From Pseudomonas sp. FP198 (GTDB lineage Bacteria > Pseudomonadota > Gammaproteobacteria > Pseudomonadales > Pseudomonadaceae), in the NCBI RefSeq assembly GCF_030687895.1, contig NZ_CP117452.1, positions 4,642,501 to 4,706,500 of the forward strand: DNA of 64,000 nucleotides, read 5' to 3'. How positions within the stretch are numbered: the stretch's first letter is position 1; each line of letters opens with the position of its first letter. A program made the translations under genes and the position numbers. This document shows, in pieces, positions 53,920-63,221 of the stretch. The notes beneath the pieces are model-generated. The model did not search any database, was not told the origin of the DNA, and was given only the letters and a program-made list of their open reading frames with translations.

Positions 53920-55058
53920 ATGACCAGAACCATGCGCACCCGAACGTTGAAAACGCTGTTGGCGCCATCGCTGCTGACCCTGGCGATGTTCGCCGGGGCC
54001 ACGCAGGCGGCGGCTCCACTGCGCCCGCCGCAGGGCTACTTCGCACCGATTGAAAAGGTCAAGGAAGGCTCCGGCGGCCAGGGCTGCGAAGCCGTGCCGA
54101 CGCCTTACACCGGCTCGCTGCAGTTTCGCAGCAAGTACGAGGGCTCCGACAAGGCTCGCGCGACGCTGAACGTGCAGTCGGAAAAAGCCTTCCGCGACAG
54201 CACCGCCGACATCACCAAGATCGAGCGCGGCATCAGCAAGCAGGTCATGCAGTTCATGCGCGACGGTCGGCCCGAGCAACTGGAATGCACCCTGAACTGG
54301 CTGACCGCCTGGGCCAAGGCCGATGCGTTGATGTCCAAGGACTTCAACCACACCGGCAAGTCCATGCGCAAATGGGCGCTGGGCAGCATGGCTTCGGCCT
54401 ATGTGCGCCTGAAGTTCTCCGAGTCGCGCCCGCTGGCGAATCACCAGGAACAGGCGCAACTGATCGAGAGCTGGTTCAGCAAGATGGCCGACCAGGTCGT
54501 CAGCGACTGGGACAACCTGCCGCTGGACAAGACCAACAACCACTCGTACTGGGCCGCCTGGTCAGTGATGGCGACCGCCGTGGCGACCAACCGTCGCGAC
54601 CTGTTCGACTGGGCCGTCAAGGAATACAAGGTCGGCGTCAATCAGGTAGACGCCGAAGGCTTCTTGCCCAACGAGCTCAAGCGCAAGCAACGCGCCCTGT
54701 CCTACCACAACTATGCCCTGCCGCCGCTGGCGATGATCGCCAGTTTCGCCCAGGTCAACGGCGTGGACCTGCGCCAGGAAAACAATGGCGCCCTCAAGCG
54801 ACTGGGCGACCGGGTGCTGGCCGGGGTGAAAGACCCGGACATCTTCGAAGAGAAGAGAACGGCGACGAGCAGGACATGAAGGATCTGAAGATCGATTCGA
54901 AATTCGCCTGGCTCGAACCGTTCTGCAGCCTCTACACCTGCTCCGAGGACGTGCTGGAACGCAAGCATGAAATGCAACCGTTCAAGACCTTCCGCCTCGG
55001 CGGCGACCTGACCCGGGTGTATGACCCTTCGCGGGAGAAAGGCGAAAAAGGAAGCTGA
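53920..55058 (+). pseudogene. algL: Alginate lyase algL, frameshifted near the 3' end
   Basis: AlgL degrades alginate that stays in the periplasm. The first part has a signal peptide (about 1-31), the catalytic NNHSYW (Asn207, His208) and [14 protein letters not shown]. The frame then shifts at 54847-54858 (GAAGAGAAGAGA): the original frame stops at 54879, while the remaining C-terminal sequence ([19 protein letters not shown], then [17 protein letters not shown]) continues in another frame to 55058. A net +2 (or -1) change explains this. About 66 residues, including two Cys, are lost. GAGG precedes the ATG at 53920 by nine bases. Confidence 0.9.
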
Positions 55059-55088
55059 CACCTTTCTCTCTGCCTGGCAGGGGAACCC

Positions 55089-55177
55089 TGTGGGAGCGAG
55101 CCTGCTCGCGATAGCGGCCTGACATTCGCCTTGATGTCGACTGATACACCGTCATCGCGAGCAAGCTCGCTCCCACA
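55089..55177. repeat. REPIN 7, between algL and algI
   Basis: Complete 89-base paired REP inside the alginate operon, followed by a run of C/G tracts (55208-55241: GCCCCCC ... GGGGGGG ... GGGGGGG) that can pair into a further hairpin just before algI. Together they may weaken readthrough into algIJFA. Confidence 0.95.
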
Positions 55178-55279
55178 AGGGAAAGTGGTGTGTTTCGAAT
55201 GTAATAGCCCCCCGGTTTTCATGGGGGGGTTTGGGGGGGCTCTGGCCCTTGACTGTTGATTCAACATGGAGAGATCGGG

Positions 55280-56846
55280 ATGGTATTTTCATCCAATGTG
55301 TTCCTGTTCCTGTTCCTGCCGATCTTTCTTCGGCTTGTACTACCTGAGCGGGCAACGCTATCGCAACCTGCTGCTGCTGATCGCCAGCTACGTGTTCTAT
55401 GCCTGGTGGCGGGTGGACTTCCTCGCCCTGTTCGCCGGCGTCACCCTGTGGAACTACTGGATCGGCCTGAAAGTCGGCGCCGCCGGCGTGCGCACCAAGC
55501 CGGCCCAACGCTGGCTGCTGCTCGGCGTGGGCGTGGACCTGGCCATCCTGGGCTATTTCAAATACGCCAATTTCGGTGTCGACAGCCTCAACGCGATCAT
55601 CACCAGCTTCGGGCTGAACCCGTTCATCCTGACCCACGTCCTGTTGCCGATCGGTATCTCGTTCTACATCTTCGAGTCCATCAGCTACATCATCGACGTG
55701 TATCGCGGTGACACACCGGCCACTCGCAACCTGATCGACTTCGCGGCATTCGTGGCGATCTTCCCGCACCTGATCGCCGGCCCCGTGCTGCGTTTCCGTG
55801 ACCTGGCCGACCAGTTCAACAACCGCACCCACACGCTGGACAAGTTCTCCGAAGGCTGCACGCGCTTCATGCAGGGCTTCATCAAGAAAGTGTTCATCGC
55901 CGACACCCTGGCGGTGGTGGCCGACCATTGCTTCGCCTTGGAGAACCCGACCACGGGCGATGCCTGGCTCGGCGCCCTGGCGTACACCGCGCAGCTGTAC
56001 TTCGACTTCTCCGGCTACAGCGACATGGCCATCGGCCTGGGCCTGATGATGGGTTTCCGTTTCATGGAAAACTTCAAGCAGCCCTACATCAGCCAGTCGA
56101 TCACCGAGTTCTGGCGGCGCTGGCACATCAGCCTGTCGACCTGGCTGCGCGACTACCTCTACATCACCTTGGGCGGTAACCGCAAAGGCACGCTGATGAC
56201 CTATCGCAACCTGTTCCTGACCATGCTGCTCGGTGGTCTGTGGCACGGTGCAAACATCACCTACGTGATCTGGGGTGCCTGGCACGGCATGTGGCTGGCC
56301 ATCGAAAAAGCGGTGGGTATCGACACCAACCCACGCAGCATCAACCCGATCCGCTGGGCATTGACCTTCCTGCTGGTGGTGATGGGCTGGGTGATCTTCC
56401 GTGCCGAAAACCTGCACGTCGCCGGTCGCATGTACAGCGCGATGTTCAGCTTCGGTGACTGGTCGCTGTCGGAACTGACCCGCGCCAACCTCACCGGCCT
56501 GCAGATCGCTACGTTGGCAGTGGCCTACATCACCCTCGCCTTCTTCGGCCTGCGCGACTTCTACACCAACCGTCCGCCGGTCAAGGCCAAGCCTGCAGAG
56601 AGCACCGAAGCCAATGGGCCTGCTACCGCACAACCGGGGCTGATCAAAGCCGTACCGGGCGACAACCCGTCGACCATCCATGAACCAGGCTACACCGTCG
56701 GCGTCGAAGCCCAGGTGCAACCGGCCTACTGGACCGTGGACTGGTCGCGCTACGTGATGCGCACCCTGGTATTGGTGTTGTTCATCGCCTCGATTCTCAA
56801 ACTGTCGGCGCAAAGCTTCTCGCCGTTCCTTTACTTCCAGTTCTGA
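55280..56846 (+). pseudogene. algI: Alginate O-acetylation MBOAT protein algI, frameshifted at codon 17
   Basis: AlgI is the inner-membrane MBOAT that brings acetyl groups across the membrane. The normal start (ATG 55280, after GGAG) gives MVFSSNVFLFLFLPIFL. One extra base within 55328-55331 (CTTC) then shifts the frame; the true continuation GLYYLSGQRYRNLLLL runs from 55332 in another frame to 56846. MBOAT motifs are intact beyond this (GISFYIFESISYIIDVYRG, the active His in GGLWHGANITYV). An ATG at 55266 is in the downstream frame and could give a full-length protein with a Cys-rich replacement N-terminus, but it lacks a ribosome binding site. Confidence 0.9.
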
Positions 56847-56857
56847 GGGATCCGGAC

Positions 56858-58033
56858 ATGACCCGCTCATTACGCATCTTCTACGTTGCACTGTTCATGC
56901 TGATACTGACAGCGCTAGGTATCTGGTCGATGCGCAGCTTCCTCGGCTTCAGCACCAACCCCGATGCGACCGTGCTCAACGGTCGCTGGGCCAAGGCCGT
57001 GGAAACGCATTACGACGAAGAATTCCCGATCAAACGCCTGGGCACCAACATCTGGGCGGCGCTGGACTACAAGCTGTTCAACGAGGGCCGCAAAGGCGTG
57101 GTCCTGGGCCGCGATCAGTGGCTGTTCAGCGACGAGGAATTCAATCCGATCGTCAACGAAGACCAGAACCTGCAAGGCAACTACGCCCTGATCGAAGGCG
57201 TGCGCCAGAAGCTCAAGGAGCAAGGCATTACCCTGGTCATGGCCATCGTGCCGGCCAAGGCGCGGCTGTATCCGGAGCACCTGGGTGAAGTGAAGCCGTC
57301 GAGCATTCACGCCAACCTGTACCAGGATTTCCACGCCCGTGTCGCGGCGGACAAGATCCTTGCCCCTGACTTGCTCGCCCCGCTGCAACAGGCCAAGCAA
57401 AGCGGTCAGCAAGTGTTCCTGCGCACCGACACCCACTGGACTCCGGAAGGCGCGCAAATCGCTGCGGAACATCTGGCCAAAGCGATTGCCGAACGCACAC
57501 CACTGAATGGTGAGCCACAGCGTTTCGTCACAGAGCCTGCGGAAAAAATCATCCACAAGGGCGACCTGCGTCAGTTCCTGCCGCTGGACCCGCTGTTCGA
57601 AAACCTGATGCCAGCCCAGGAACCGCTGGTCAAGCGCAACACCCGCGAAGCCGACGACCAGCCGGCCAGCGAAGACGCGTTGTTCGCCGATGCCCAGGTG
57701 CCCGTGGCCCTGATCGGTACCAGCTACAGCGCCAACCCGAACTGGAACTTCGTCGGTGCACTCAAGCAAGCCCTGCACAGCGACGTCGTCAACTACGCCG
57801 AAGACGGCCATGGCCCGATTCTGCCGATGCTCAGCTACCTCAAGAGCGACGCCTTCAAGAACAGCCCGCCACAAGTGCTGATCTGGGAGTTTCCTGAACG
57901 TTATCTGCCCGTGAACAACGAGATCGGCGACGCCGATCCGCAATGGGTCGCCGAGCTCAAACAAGCCGGCGCCCGCCAACAGAACGTAGCTGCAAACACA
58001 CAATCCGAGACGCCCGACCGGGCGCAAAACTGA
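56858..58033 (+). CDS. algJ: Alginate O-acetyltransferase AlgJ
   Basis: AlgJ is a membrane-anchored SGNH-like acetyl hydrolase/transferase in the periplasm that works with AlgI, AlgF and AlgX. The 391-residue product has an N-terminal anchor (about 8-26) and the triad Asp191/His193 in RTDTHWTPEG and Ser289 in IGTSYSANPNWNF, equivalent to Asp190, His192 and Ser288 of the P. aeruginosa protein. Twelve bases after algI. Confidence 0.95.
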   Translation: MTRSLRIFYVALFMLILTALGIWSMRSFLGFSTNPDATVLNGRWAKAVETHYDEEFPIKRLGTNIWAALDYKLFNEGRKGVVLGRDQWLFSDEEFNPIVNEDQNLQGNYALIEGVRQKLKEQGITLVMAIVPAKARLYPEHLGEVKPSSIHANLYQDFHARVAADKILAPDLLAPLQQAKQSGQQVFLRTDTHWTPEGAQIAAEHLAKAIAERTPLNGEPQRFVTEPAEKIIHKGDLRQFLPLDPLFENLMPAQEPLVKRNTREADDQPASEDALFADAQVPVALIGTSYSANPNWNFVGALKQALHSDVVNYAEDGHGPILPMLSYLKSDAFKNSPPQVLIWEFPERYLPVNNEIGDADPQWVAELKQAGARQQNVAANTQSETPDRAQN

Positions 58034-58047
58034 AAGAGAGGTCCACC

Positions 58048-58713
58048 ATGACTTTCAACACTACTCCTCGCCGTCTCGCTGCTCGCTCCTTCAAGGCCGT
58101 TGCCCTGGTCGCCAGCATGAGTGCCCTGTCCTTCTCAGCCTTCGCCGGTGACTCGGCCCTGTACGGCCCGGTCGCGCCAAAAGGTTCGAGCTTCGTGCGG
58201 ATCTATAACGCCAGCAACGCCGAAGTCAGCGCCACCGTCGGCAGCACCAATATCAGCGACGTGGCCCCACTGGCCAGCAGCGACTTCAGCTTCATGCCTG
58301 GCGGCGACTACAGCGCCAAGGTGGGCAGCCAGACCGTACCGGTTAAACTGGCCTCCGATCACTATTACACCCTGGTCAACAACGCCAGCGGCCAGCCACA
58401 ACTGATCGAAGAACCACCGTTCAAGAACAAGCAGAAATCCCTGGTCCGCGTGCAGAACCTCAGCGACAAGCCGCTGACCCTCAAGACCGCTGATGGCAAG
58501 ACCGAAGTGGTTCCGAACGTAGCGGCCAAGGGCCGTGGCGAACGTGAAATCAACCCGGTGAAAGTGAGCCTGGCCCTGTACGAAGGCGACAAGAAAGTCG
58601 GCGACGTCAAGCCTGTTGCCCTGGAGCGTGGCGAAGCGGCCGTGCTGTACGTAACCGGCTCCGGCAGCAGCCTGTCGCCAGTCTGGGTGAAACGCCCGGT
58701 GTCGACCCGCTGA
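58048..58713 (+). CDS. algF: Alginate O-acetylation protein AlgF
   Basis: AlgF is a periplasmic adaptor thought to pass acetyl groups between AlgJ and AlgX. The 221-residue precursor has a signal peptide (about 1-33, ending in SAFA) and two beta-rich domains (about 36-125 and 130-221). AGAGAGG precedes the ATG at 58048. Follows algJ by 14 bases. Confidence 0.94.
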   Translation: MTFNTTPRRLAARSFKAVALVASMSALSFSAFAGDSALYGPVAPKGSSFVRIYNASNAEVSATVGSTNISDVAPLASSDFSFMPGGDYSAKVGSQTVPVKLASDHYYTLVNNASGQPQLIEEPPFKNKQKSLVRVQNLSDKPLTLKTADGKTEVVPNVAAKGRGEREINPVKVSLALYEGDKKVGDVKPVALERGEAAVLYVTGSGSSLSPVWVKRPVSTR

Positions 58714-58858
58714 TGAGTTTTCCTGGCTGACGCCCTGCCTGTGGGGGCCACCTGCTCCCACTTTGAAGGCGTCATTCAGGCACGGAACAACAACAAGAGA
58801 GTGAAACGACAGAACGCAGTAGCTCTGAAACCATTTCGATTTTGTAGGAGTAACACAC

Positions 58859-60310
58859 ATGATTCCGGTGATCTTGTCAGGTGGTAGCGGCTCACGTCTT
58901 TGGCCGCTTTCGCGCAAGCAATTCCCTAAACAGTTCCTGGCCCTGACCGGCGAACACACCCTGTTCCAGCAGACCCTCGAGCGCCTGGTGTTCGAAGGCA
59001 TGGACACGCCGATCGTGGTCTGCAACAAGGACCACCGCTTCATCGTCAACGAGCAGCTGTCGGCCCGCAACCTGGAAGCCCAGCGCATCCTGATGGAACC
59101 GTTCGGTCGCAACACCGCACCGGCCGTGGCCCTGACTGCGATGATGCTGGTCAATGAAGGCCGCGACGAACTGATGCTGGTGCTGCCGGCCGACCACGTC
59201 GTCGAAGACCAGAAGGCCCTGCAACGCGCCCTGGCGCTGGCCACCGTGGCCGCCGAGCGTGGCGAAATGGTGCTGTTCGGCGTACCGGCGACCAAGCCGG
59301 AAACCGGTTATGGCTACATCAAGTCGACCAACGATGCCCTGCTGCCTGAAGGCGTCAGCCGCGTTTCGCACTTCGTCGAAAAACCCGACGTCAAGCGCGC
59401 CACCGAATTCGTCAATGCCGGCGGCTATTTCTGGAACAGCGGCATGTTCCTGTTCCGTGCCAGCCGTTTCCTCGAAGAGCTGAAAAAGCACGATCCGGAC
59501 ATCTACGACACCTGCCTGCTGACCCTGGAGCGCAGCGAGCAGACCGCCGACACCATCACTTTTGACGAAGCCACTTTCGCCTGCTGCCCGGACAACTCCA
59601 TCGACTACGCCGTGATGGAAAAAACCCAACGCGCCTGCGTGGTGCCGCTGTCGGCCGGCTGGAGCGATGTCGGTTGCTGGGCGTCGCTGTGGGAAGTCAA
59701 CCCGAAAGACACCAACGGCAACGTCACCAAGGGCGACGTCGTGGTCCAGGACAGCCGCAACTGCATGATCCACGGCAACGGCAAGCTGGTGTCGGTGATC
59801 GGCCTGGACAACATCGTCGTGGTCGAAACCAAGGACGCCATGATGATCGCCCACAAGGACAAGGTCCAAGGCGTGAAGCAGATGGTCAACACCCTGAATG
59901 CCCAGGGCCGCACCGAAACCCAGAACCACTGCGAAGTCTATCGTCCATGGGGTTCCTACGACTCGGTGGACATGGGCGGTCGTTTCCAGGTCAAGCACAT
60001 CTCGGTCAAGCCGGGCGCGTGCCTGTCGCTGCAGATGCACCACCACCGCGCCGAACACTGGATCGTGGTCAGCGGCACCGCCGAAGTGACCTGCGACGAG
60101 AACGTGTTCCTGCTCACCGAAAACCAGTCGACCTACATCCCGATCGCGTCGGTCCACCGCCTGCGCAACCCGGGCAAGATCCCGCTGGAAATCATCGAAG
60201 TGCAGTCCGGTAGCTATCTGGGCGAAGACGACATCGAGCGCTTCGAAGACATCTACGGTCGCTCCACCCCGATCGAGCGCGGCGTGTCGGTGAAGACCAT
60301 CGCGCAATAA
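58859..60310 (+). CDS. algA: Bifunctional phosphomannose isomerase / GDP-mannose pyrophosphorylase AlgA
   Basis: AlgA catalyses steps one and three on the way to GDP-mannose, the substrate of AlgD. The 483-residue product has an N-terminal nucleotidyltransferase domain with SGGSGSRLWPLSRKQFPKQF (from residue 7) and FVEKPD, and a C-terminal cupin isomerase with QMHHHRAEHWIVVSG. TAGGAG lies eight bases before the ATG. The 145-base gap after algF is the longest in the operon after algD, and could hold an internal promoter. Confidence 0.96.
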   Translation: MIPVILSGGSGSRLWPLSRKQFPKQFLALTGEHTLFQQTLERLVFEGMDTPIVVCNKDHRFIVNEQLSARNLEAQRILMEPFGRNTAPAVALTAMMLVNEGRDELMLVLPADHVVEDQKALQRALALATVAAERGEMVLFGVPATKPETGYGYIKSTNDALLPEGVSRVSHFVEKPDVKRATEFVNAGGYFWNSGMFLFRASRFLEELKKHDPDIYDTCLLTLERSEQTADTITFDEATFACCPDNSIDYAVMEKTQRACVVPLSAGWSDVGCWASLWEVNPKDTNGNVTKGDVVVQDSRNCMIHGNGKLVSVIGLDNIVVVETKDAMMIAHKDKVQGVKQMVNTLNAQGRTETQNHCEVYRPWGSYDSVDMGGRFQVKHISVKPGACLSLQMHHHRAEHWIVVSGTAEVTCDENVFLLTENQSTYIPIASVHRLRNPGKIPLEIIEVQSGSYLGEDDIERFEDIYGRSTPIERGVSVKTIAQ

Positions 60311-60391
60311 CGGCTAGTAGGAACAACCAGTAGCAAGAACCCGTAGCAACGATCAGTAGTAACGATCGGCAATAAAAGATCAGTCGTACAA

Positions 60392-60452
60392 GAAGCCCCC
60401 GTCCAGCCCACTGCGTCCCCTATCCGCAGCGGGTTGGGCGGGGGCTTTTTCC
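60392..60452 (+). terminator. Terminator of the alginate operon
   Basis: AAGCCCCCG and CGGGGGCTT enclose a longer imperfect inner stem (CCAGCCCACTGCG with CGCAGCGGGTTGG), followed by T residues. Upstream (60313-60388) is a degenerate run of AGTAGnAACGATC-like copies. Confidence 0.9.
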
Positions 60453-60540
60453 TGGGCGTTCGGTGACCCATCCAGGGGGAGCAATACCCATGGCCCGCCC
60501 CCTTCGGTAGGATGTGCCGACGGTCACGGAGGCTTCAATC

Positions 60541-61005
60541 ATGTTTATCGGCGTCTTGCTGGTCATTACCTGGCTCATCCTGCTGCTGCGCTACCCGGCC
60601 AAGGCATTGCCGGTGTCCCTGGCGGCGTTTGTCGGGTTGGGGCTGGTGGCGGCATGGGTACTCTGGGAAGAGAACCGGGAAACCCGGCAACTGGCACGTC
60701 TGGACCTGCGCGTCACGTTCGCGCCTGACCAGTGCCCCGCCGATCGCCCACTGCTGCTGAAAATGCGCAATGGCAACGACGTACCCCTGACCGAACTGCG
60801 CTGGCGAATCGCAGCCTATGCCCCCGGCGATACCATCAACCTGGCGGACAACCAGTACAGCTCACCGCGCTACCGCGGCCCCGGCGAATTGCAACCCGGC
60901 GTGGACTGGCAGGATTGCCTGCCGATACCGCCACTGCGCCCCGGCTACCGCCCGCAAACCCTGGAGTTTCGTGCCGAGCGACTGCAAGGTAGTTTCTCCA
61001 ACTGA
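60541..61005 (+). CDS. Small inner-membrane protein of unknown function
   Basis: A 154-residue protein with two N-terminal hydrophobic segments (MFIGVLLVITWLILLL and LAAFVGLGLVAAWVLW) followed by a soluble domain (about 45-154) rich in beta-strand pattern (LDLRVTFAPDQCPADRPLLL). GGAGG lies eight bases before the ATG. No function is recognised. It is often called a multidrug transporter by automatic annotation, which the sequence does not support. Confidence 0.8.
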   Translation: MFIGVLLVITWLILLLRYPAKALPVSLAAFVGLGLVAAWVLWEENRETRQLARLDLRVTFAPDQCPADRPLLLKMRNGNDVPLTELRWRIAAYAPGDTINLADNQYSSPRYRGPGELQPGVDWQDCLPIPPLRPGYRPQTLEFRAERLQGSFSN

Positions 61006-61035
61006 CCCGCCCATTTTTTGCACAAGGAAAGCGCC

Positions 61036-61860
61036 ATGCCCGTTGCGTTGATCACCGGTTGTTCCAGCGGCATCGGCCGCGCCCTCGCCGACGCCTTCAA
61101 GGCCGCCGGTTACCAGGTCTGGGCCAGCGCCCGCAAGGATGACGACGTGGCGCAGTTGCGCGCCGCCGGGTTCACCGCCGTACAGCTGGATGTCAACGAC
61201 GCTCAGGCACTTGAACAGTTGGGCGAGCGAATCAACCAGGAACATGGCGGCCTCGATGTGCTGGTCAACAACGCCGGTTATGGCGCCATGGGCCCATTGC
61301 TCGATGGCGGCGTGCCGGCCATGCAGCGTCAGTTCGAAACCAACGTGTTCGCCATCGTCGGCGTGACCCGCGCACTCTTTCCCGTGCTGCGCCGGGCGAA
61401 GGGGCTGGTGGTGAATATCGGCAGCGTTTCCGGTGTGCTGGTCACGCCATTTGCCGGGGCGTACTGCGCCTCCAAGGCTGCCGTGCATGCCTTGAGTGAT
61501 GCGCTGCGCATGGAACTGGCGCCGTTCGGGATCCGCGTGATGGAGGTCCAGCCTGGTGCCATTGCCTCCAGCTTCGCGAAAAATGCCGGCCATGAAGCCG
61601 AGCAGTTGATCAGCGAACAATCGCCTTGGTGGCCCCTGCGCGACGGTATCCGCGCCCGCGCCAAGGCGTCCCAGGACAACCCGACTCCCACCGGCGAATT
61701 CGCCGCCGCGCTGCTCAAAGCCGTGCAACAACCCAAACCACCGCGCCTGCTGCGCCTGGGCAACGGCAGCCGGACCTTGCCGCTGATGGCCGGTGTGTTG
61801 CCCAAGGGGTTGCTGGAGAAAGGCTTGATGAAGCGGTTCGGGTTGGGTCGCTCGCTTTAA
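61036..61860 (+). CDS. Short-chain dehydrogenase/reductase
   Basis: A 274-residue classical SDR with the NAD(P) motif TGCSSGIG, NNAG, and the active site Ser (NIGSVSG) with Tyr143-x-x-x-Lys147 in YCASK. Arg/Lys after the first strand (ASARKDD) suggests NADP(H). The C-terminal part resembles SDRs acting on lipids or long substrates, but the substrate is unknown. AAGGAAA precedes the ATG at 61036. Confidence 0.9.
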   Translation: MPVALITGCSSGIGRALADAFKAAGYQVWASARKDDDVAQLRAAGFTAVQLDVNDAQALEQLGERINQEHGGLDVLVNNAGYGAMGPLLDGGVPAMQRQFETNVFAIVGVTRALFPVLRRAKGLVVNIGSVSGVLVTPFAGAYCASKAAVHALSDALRMELAPFGIRVMEVQPGAIASSFAKNAGHEAEQLISEQSPWWPLRDGIRARAKASQDNPTPTGEFAAALLKAVQQPKPPRLLRLGNGSRTLPLMAGVLPKGLLEKGLMKRFGLGRSL

Positions 61861-61918
61861 ATCATCGGGCTCTGGCTTTTTGCTGTTGTGCCAAGAATCC
61901 TGGAGATAACCGGAAACA

Positions 61919-62007
61919 TGTGGGAGCGAGCTTGCTCGCGATGACGGCGTGTCAGTCACCGTCCATGCGACTGAACCACCGCTATCGCGAGCAAGCTCGC
62001 TCCCACA
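61919..62007. repeat. REPIN 8, first of a tandem pair
   Basis: Complete 89-base paired REP, 46 bases before a second one, between the converging SDR and HlyD-family genes. Confidence 0.95.
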
Positions 62008-62052
62008 GGGGACTGTGGGTGAACACAACACTCATGCCCGCCGAAGATCCAA

Positions 62053-62141
62053 TGTGGGAGCGAGCCTGCTCGCGAATACGGTCTCACATTCACATTGATG
62101 TTGGCTGAGCCACCGCTTTCGCGAGCAGGCTCGCTCCCACA
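62053..62141. repeat. REPIN 9, second of a tandem pair
   Basis: Complete 89-base paired REP of a slightly different subtype (GCGAGCCTGCTCGCGAA), ending six bases from the stop of the HlyD-family gene. Confidence 0.95.
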
Positions 62142-62146
62142 GGGGC

Positions 62147-63010
62147 TCAGCGCTTGTCGTGGAGTTCTACCACCACCGTACAGGTCATCCCCGCCGCCAG
62201 CAGCACGCCATCCGGCACTTCATCCAGATGAATACGTACCGGCACCCGCTGGGCCAGGCGCACCCAGTTGAACGTCGGGTTCACGTCGGCGATCAGTTCA
62301 CGGCTCTCCGGGTTGTCGCGGTCGTAGATGCCCCGGGAGATACTTTCCACGTGCCCCTTGAGCCGTTCGCCACTCATCAACTGCAACTGCGCGGCATCGC
62401 CGACGTGCACCTTGGGCAACTTGGTCTCTTCGAAGAAGCCATAGACCCAGAACGAATTCATGTCCACCACGGCCATCTTCGCCTCGCCGATGCGCGCATA
62501 GTCGCCACGGTGCACATTGAGGTTGGTGACGTAGCCGTCCACCGCCGCACGGACCTCGGTGCGAGCCAGGTTCAGCTCGGCCGCCTCCAGCTGCGCCTGG
62601 GCGTGCTGGTAATCAGCCAGGGCCGAGTCGGCGATATTGCTGGCGTCGTCACGGTTTTCCCGGGAAATCACCAGGCTGTCCAGGTCGGCGCGCCGATGGG
62701 CATTGACCTTGCGCATTTCCCAGGTGGCCTTGCGTGACGCCACCAGCGAACGCGCCTGCTTGACCGCAATCCGGTAATGCTCGGGGTCGATGCGCATCAG
62801 CAAGTCACCCTTCTTGACCAACTGGTTGTCGCGCACCGGCACCTCGATCACTTCGCCGCTGACGTCGGCGGCGACATTGATGATGTCGGCCCGTACCCGG
62901 CCATCGCGGGTCCATGGGGTGTTCATGTAATGCACCCACAATGTCCGGCCGATCCACAGCGCAAGCGCCAGTACCAACAGCGTCGCCAGCAGGCTGAAAA
63001 ATTTCTTCAT
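62147..63010 (-). CDS. HlyD/EmrA-family periplasmic adaptor (AaeA-like)
   Basis: A 287-residue adaptor: one N-terminal anchor (about 5-24), lipoyl halves (about 45-80 and 160-190), a coiled-coil hairpin (about 80-155) and a beta-barrel domain. TPWTRDGRVRADIINVAADVSG is characteristic of the AaeA/EmrA group. With the DUF1656 and FUSC proteins it forms an aromatic-acid-type efflux system. It follows the DUF1656 gene by 10 bases. Confidence 0.92.
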   Translation of the reverse strand: MKKFFSLLATLLVLALALWIGRTLWVHYMNTPWTRDGRVRADIINVAADVSGEVIEVPVRDNQLVKKGDLLMRIDPEHYRIAVKQARSLVASRKATWEMRKVNAHRRADLDSLVISRENRDDASNIADSALADYQHAQAQLEAAELNLARTEVRAAVDGYVTNLNVHRGDYARIGEAKMAVVDMNSFWVYGFFEETKLPKVHVGDAAQLQLMSGERLKGHVESISRGIYDRDNPESRELIADVNPTFNWVRLAQRVPVRIHLDEVPDGVLLAAGMTCTVVVELHDKR

Positions 63011-63020
63011 CGCATCGATC

Positions 63021-63221
63021 TCAACGGTAGACCGTCAGCGCCAGCGCGCCGAACAGGCAAGTGAACAGGCTCAGGCGCAACAGCGCCGGATGCCAGAAAA
63101 AACGGTACAGATCCAGCCCCGAGAGGAAACGATCCAACGCCCAGGCGAGGCCGGCGGCGATGAAAAACAGCAGGGTCATGGTCGGCATGTATACGCCGTG
63201 GAAGGCGATCTCACGGAGCAT
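63021..63221 (-). CDS. DUF1656 small membrane protein (AaeX-like)
   Basis: A 66-residue protein (MLREIAFHGVYMPTMTLLFF) with two membrane segments, the usual middle member of AaeXAB-type operons. The ATG at 63221 overlaps the end of the upstream FUSC gene by 11 bases. Role unknown. Confidence 0.9.
   Translation of the reverse strand: MLREIAFHGVYMPTMTLLFFIAAGLAWALDRFLSGLDLYRFFWHPALLRLSLFTCLFGALALTVYR

Noticed and set aside
55208..55241. C/G-tract hairpin as terminator of algL
   Set aside because: It lacks a U-run and lies inside the operon; it is noted only as possible structure.
57943..58047. Longer N-terminus for AlgF
   Set aside because: It overlaps the end of algJ in another frame and would bury the signal peptide; AGAGAGG marks the ATG at 58048.
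61919..62141. Tandem inverted repeats as a CRISPR array
   Set aside because: The repeats are paired palindromic REPs with unequal spacing and there are no cas genes.
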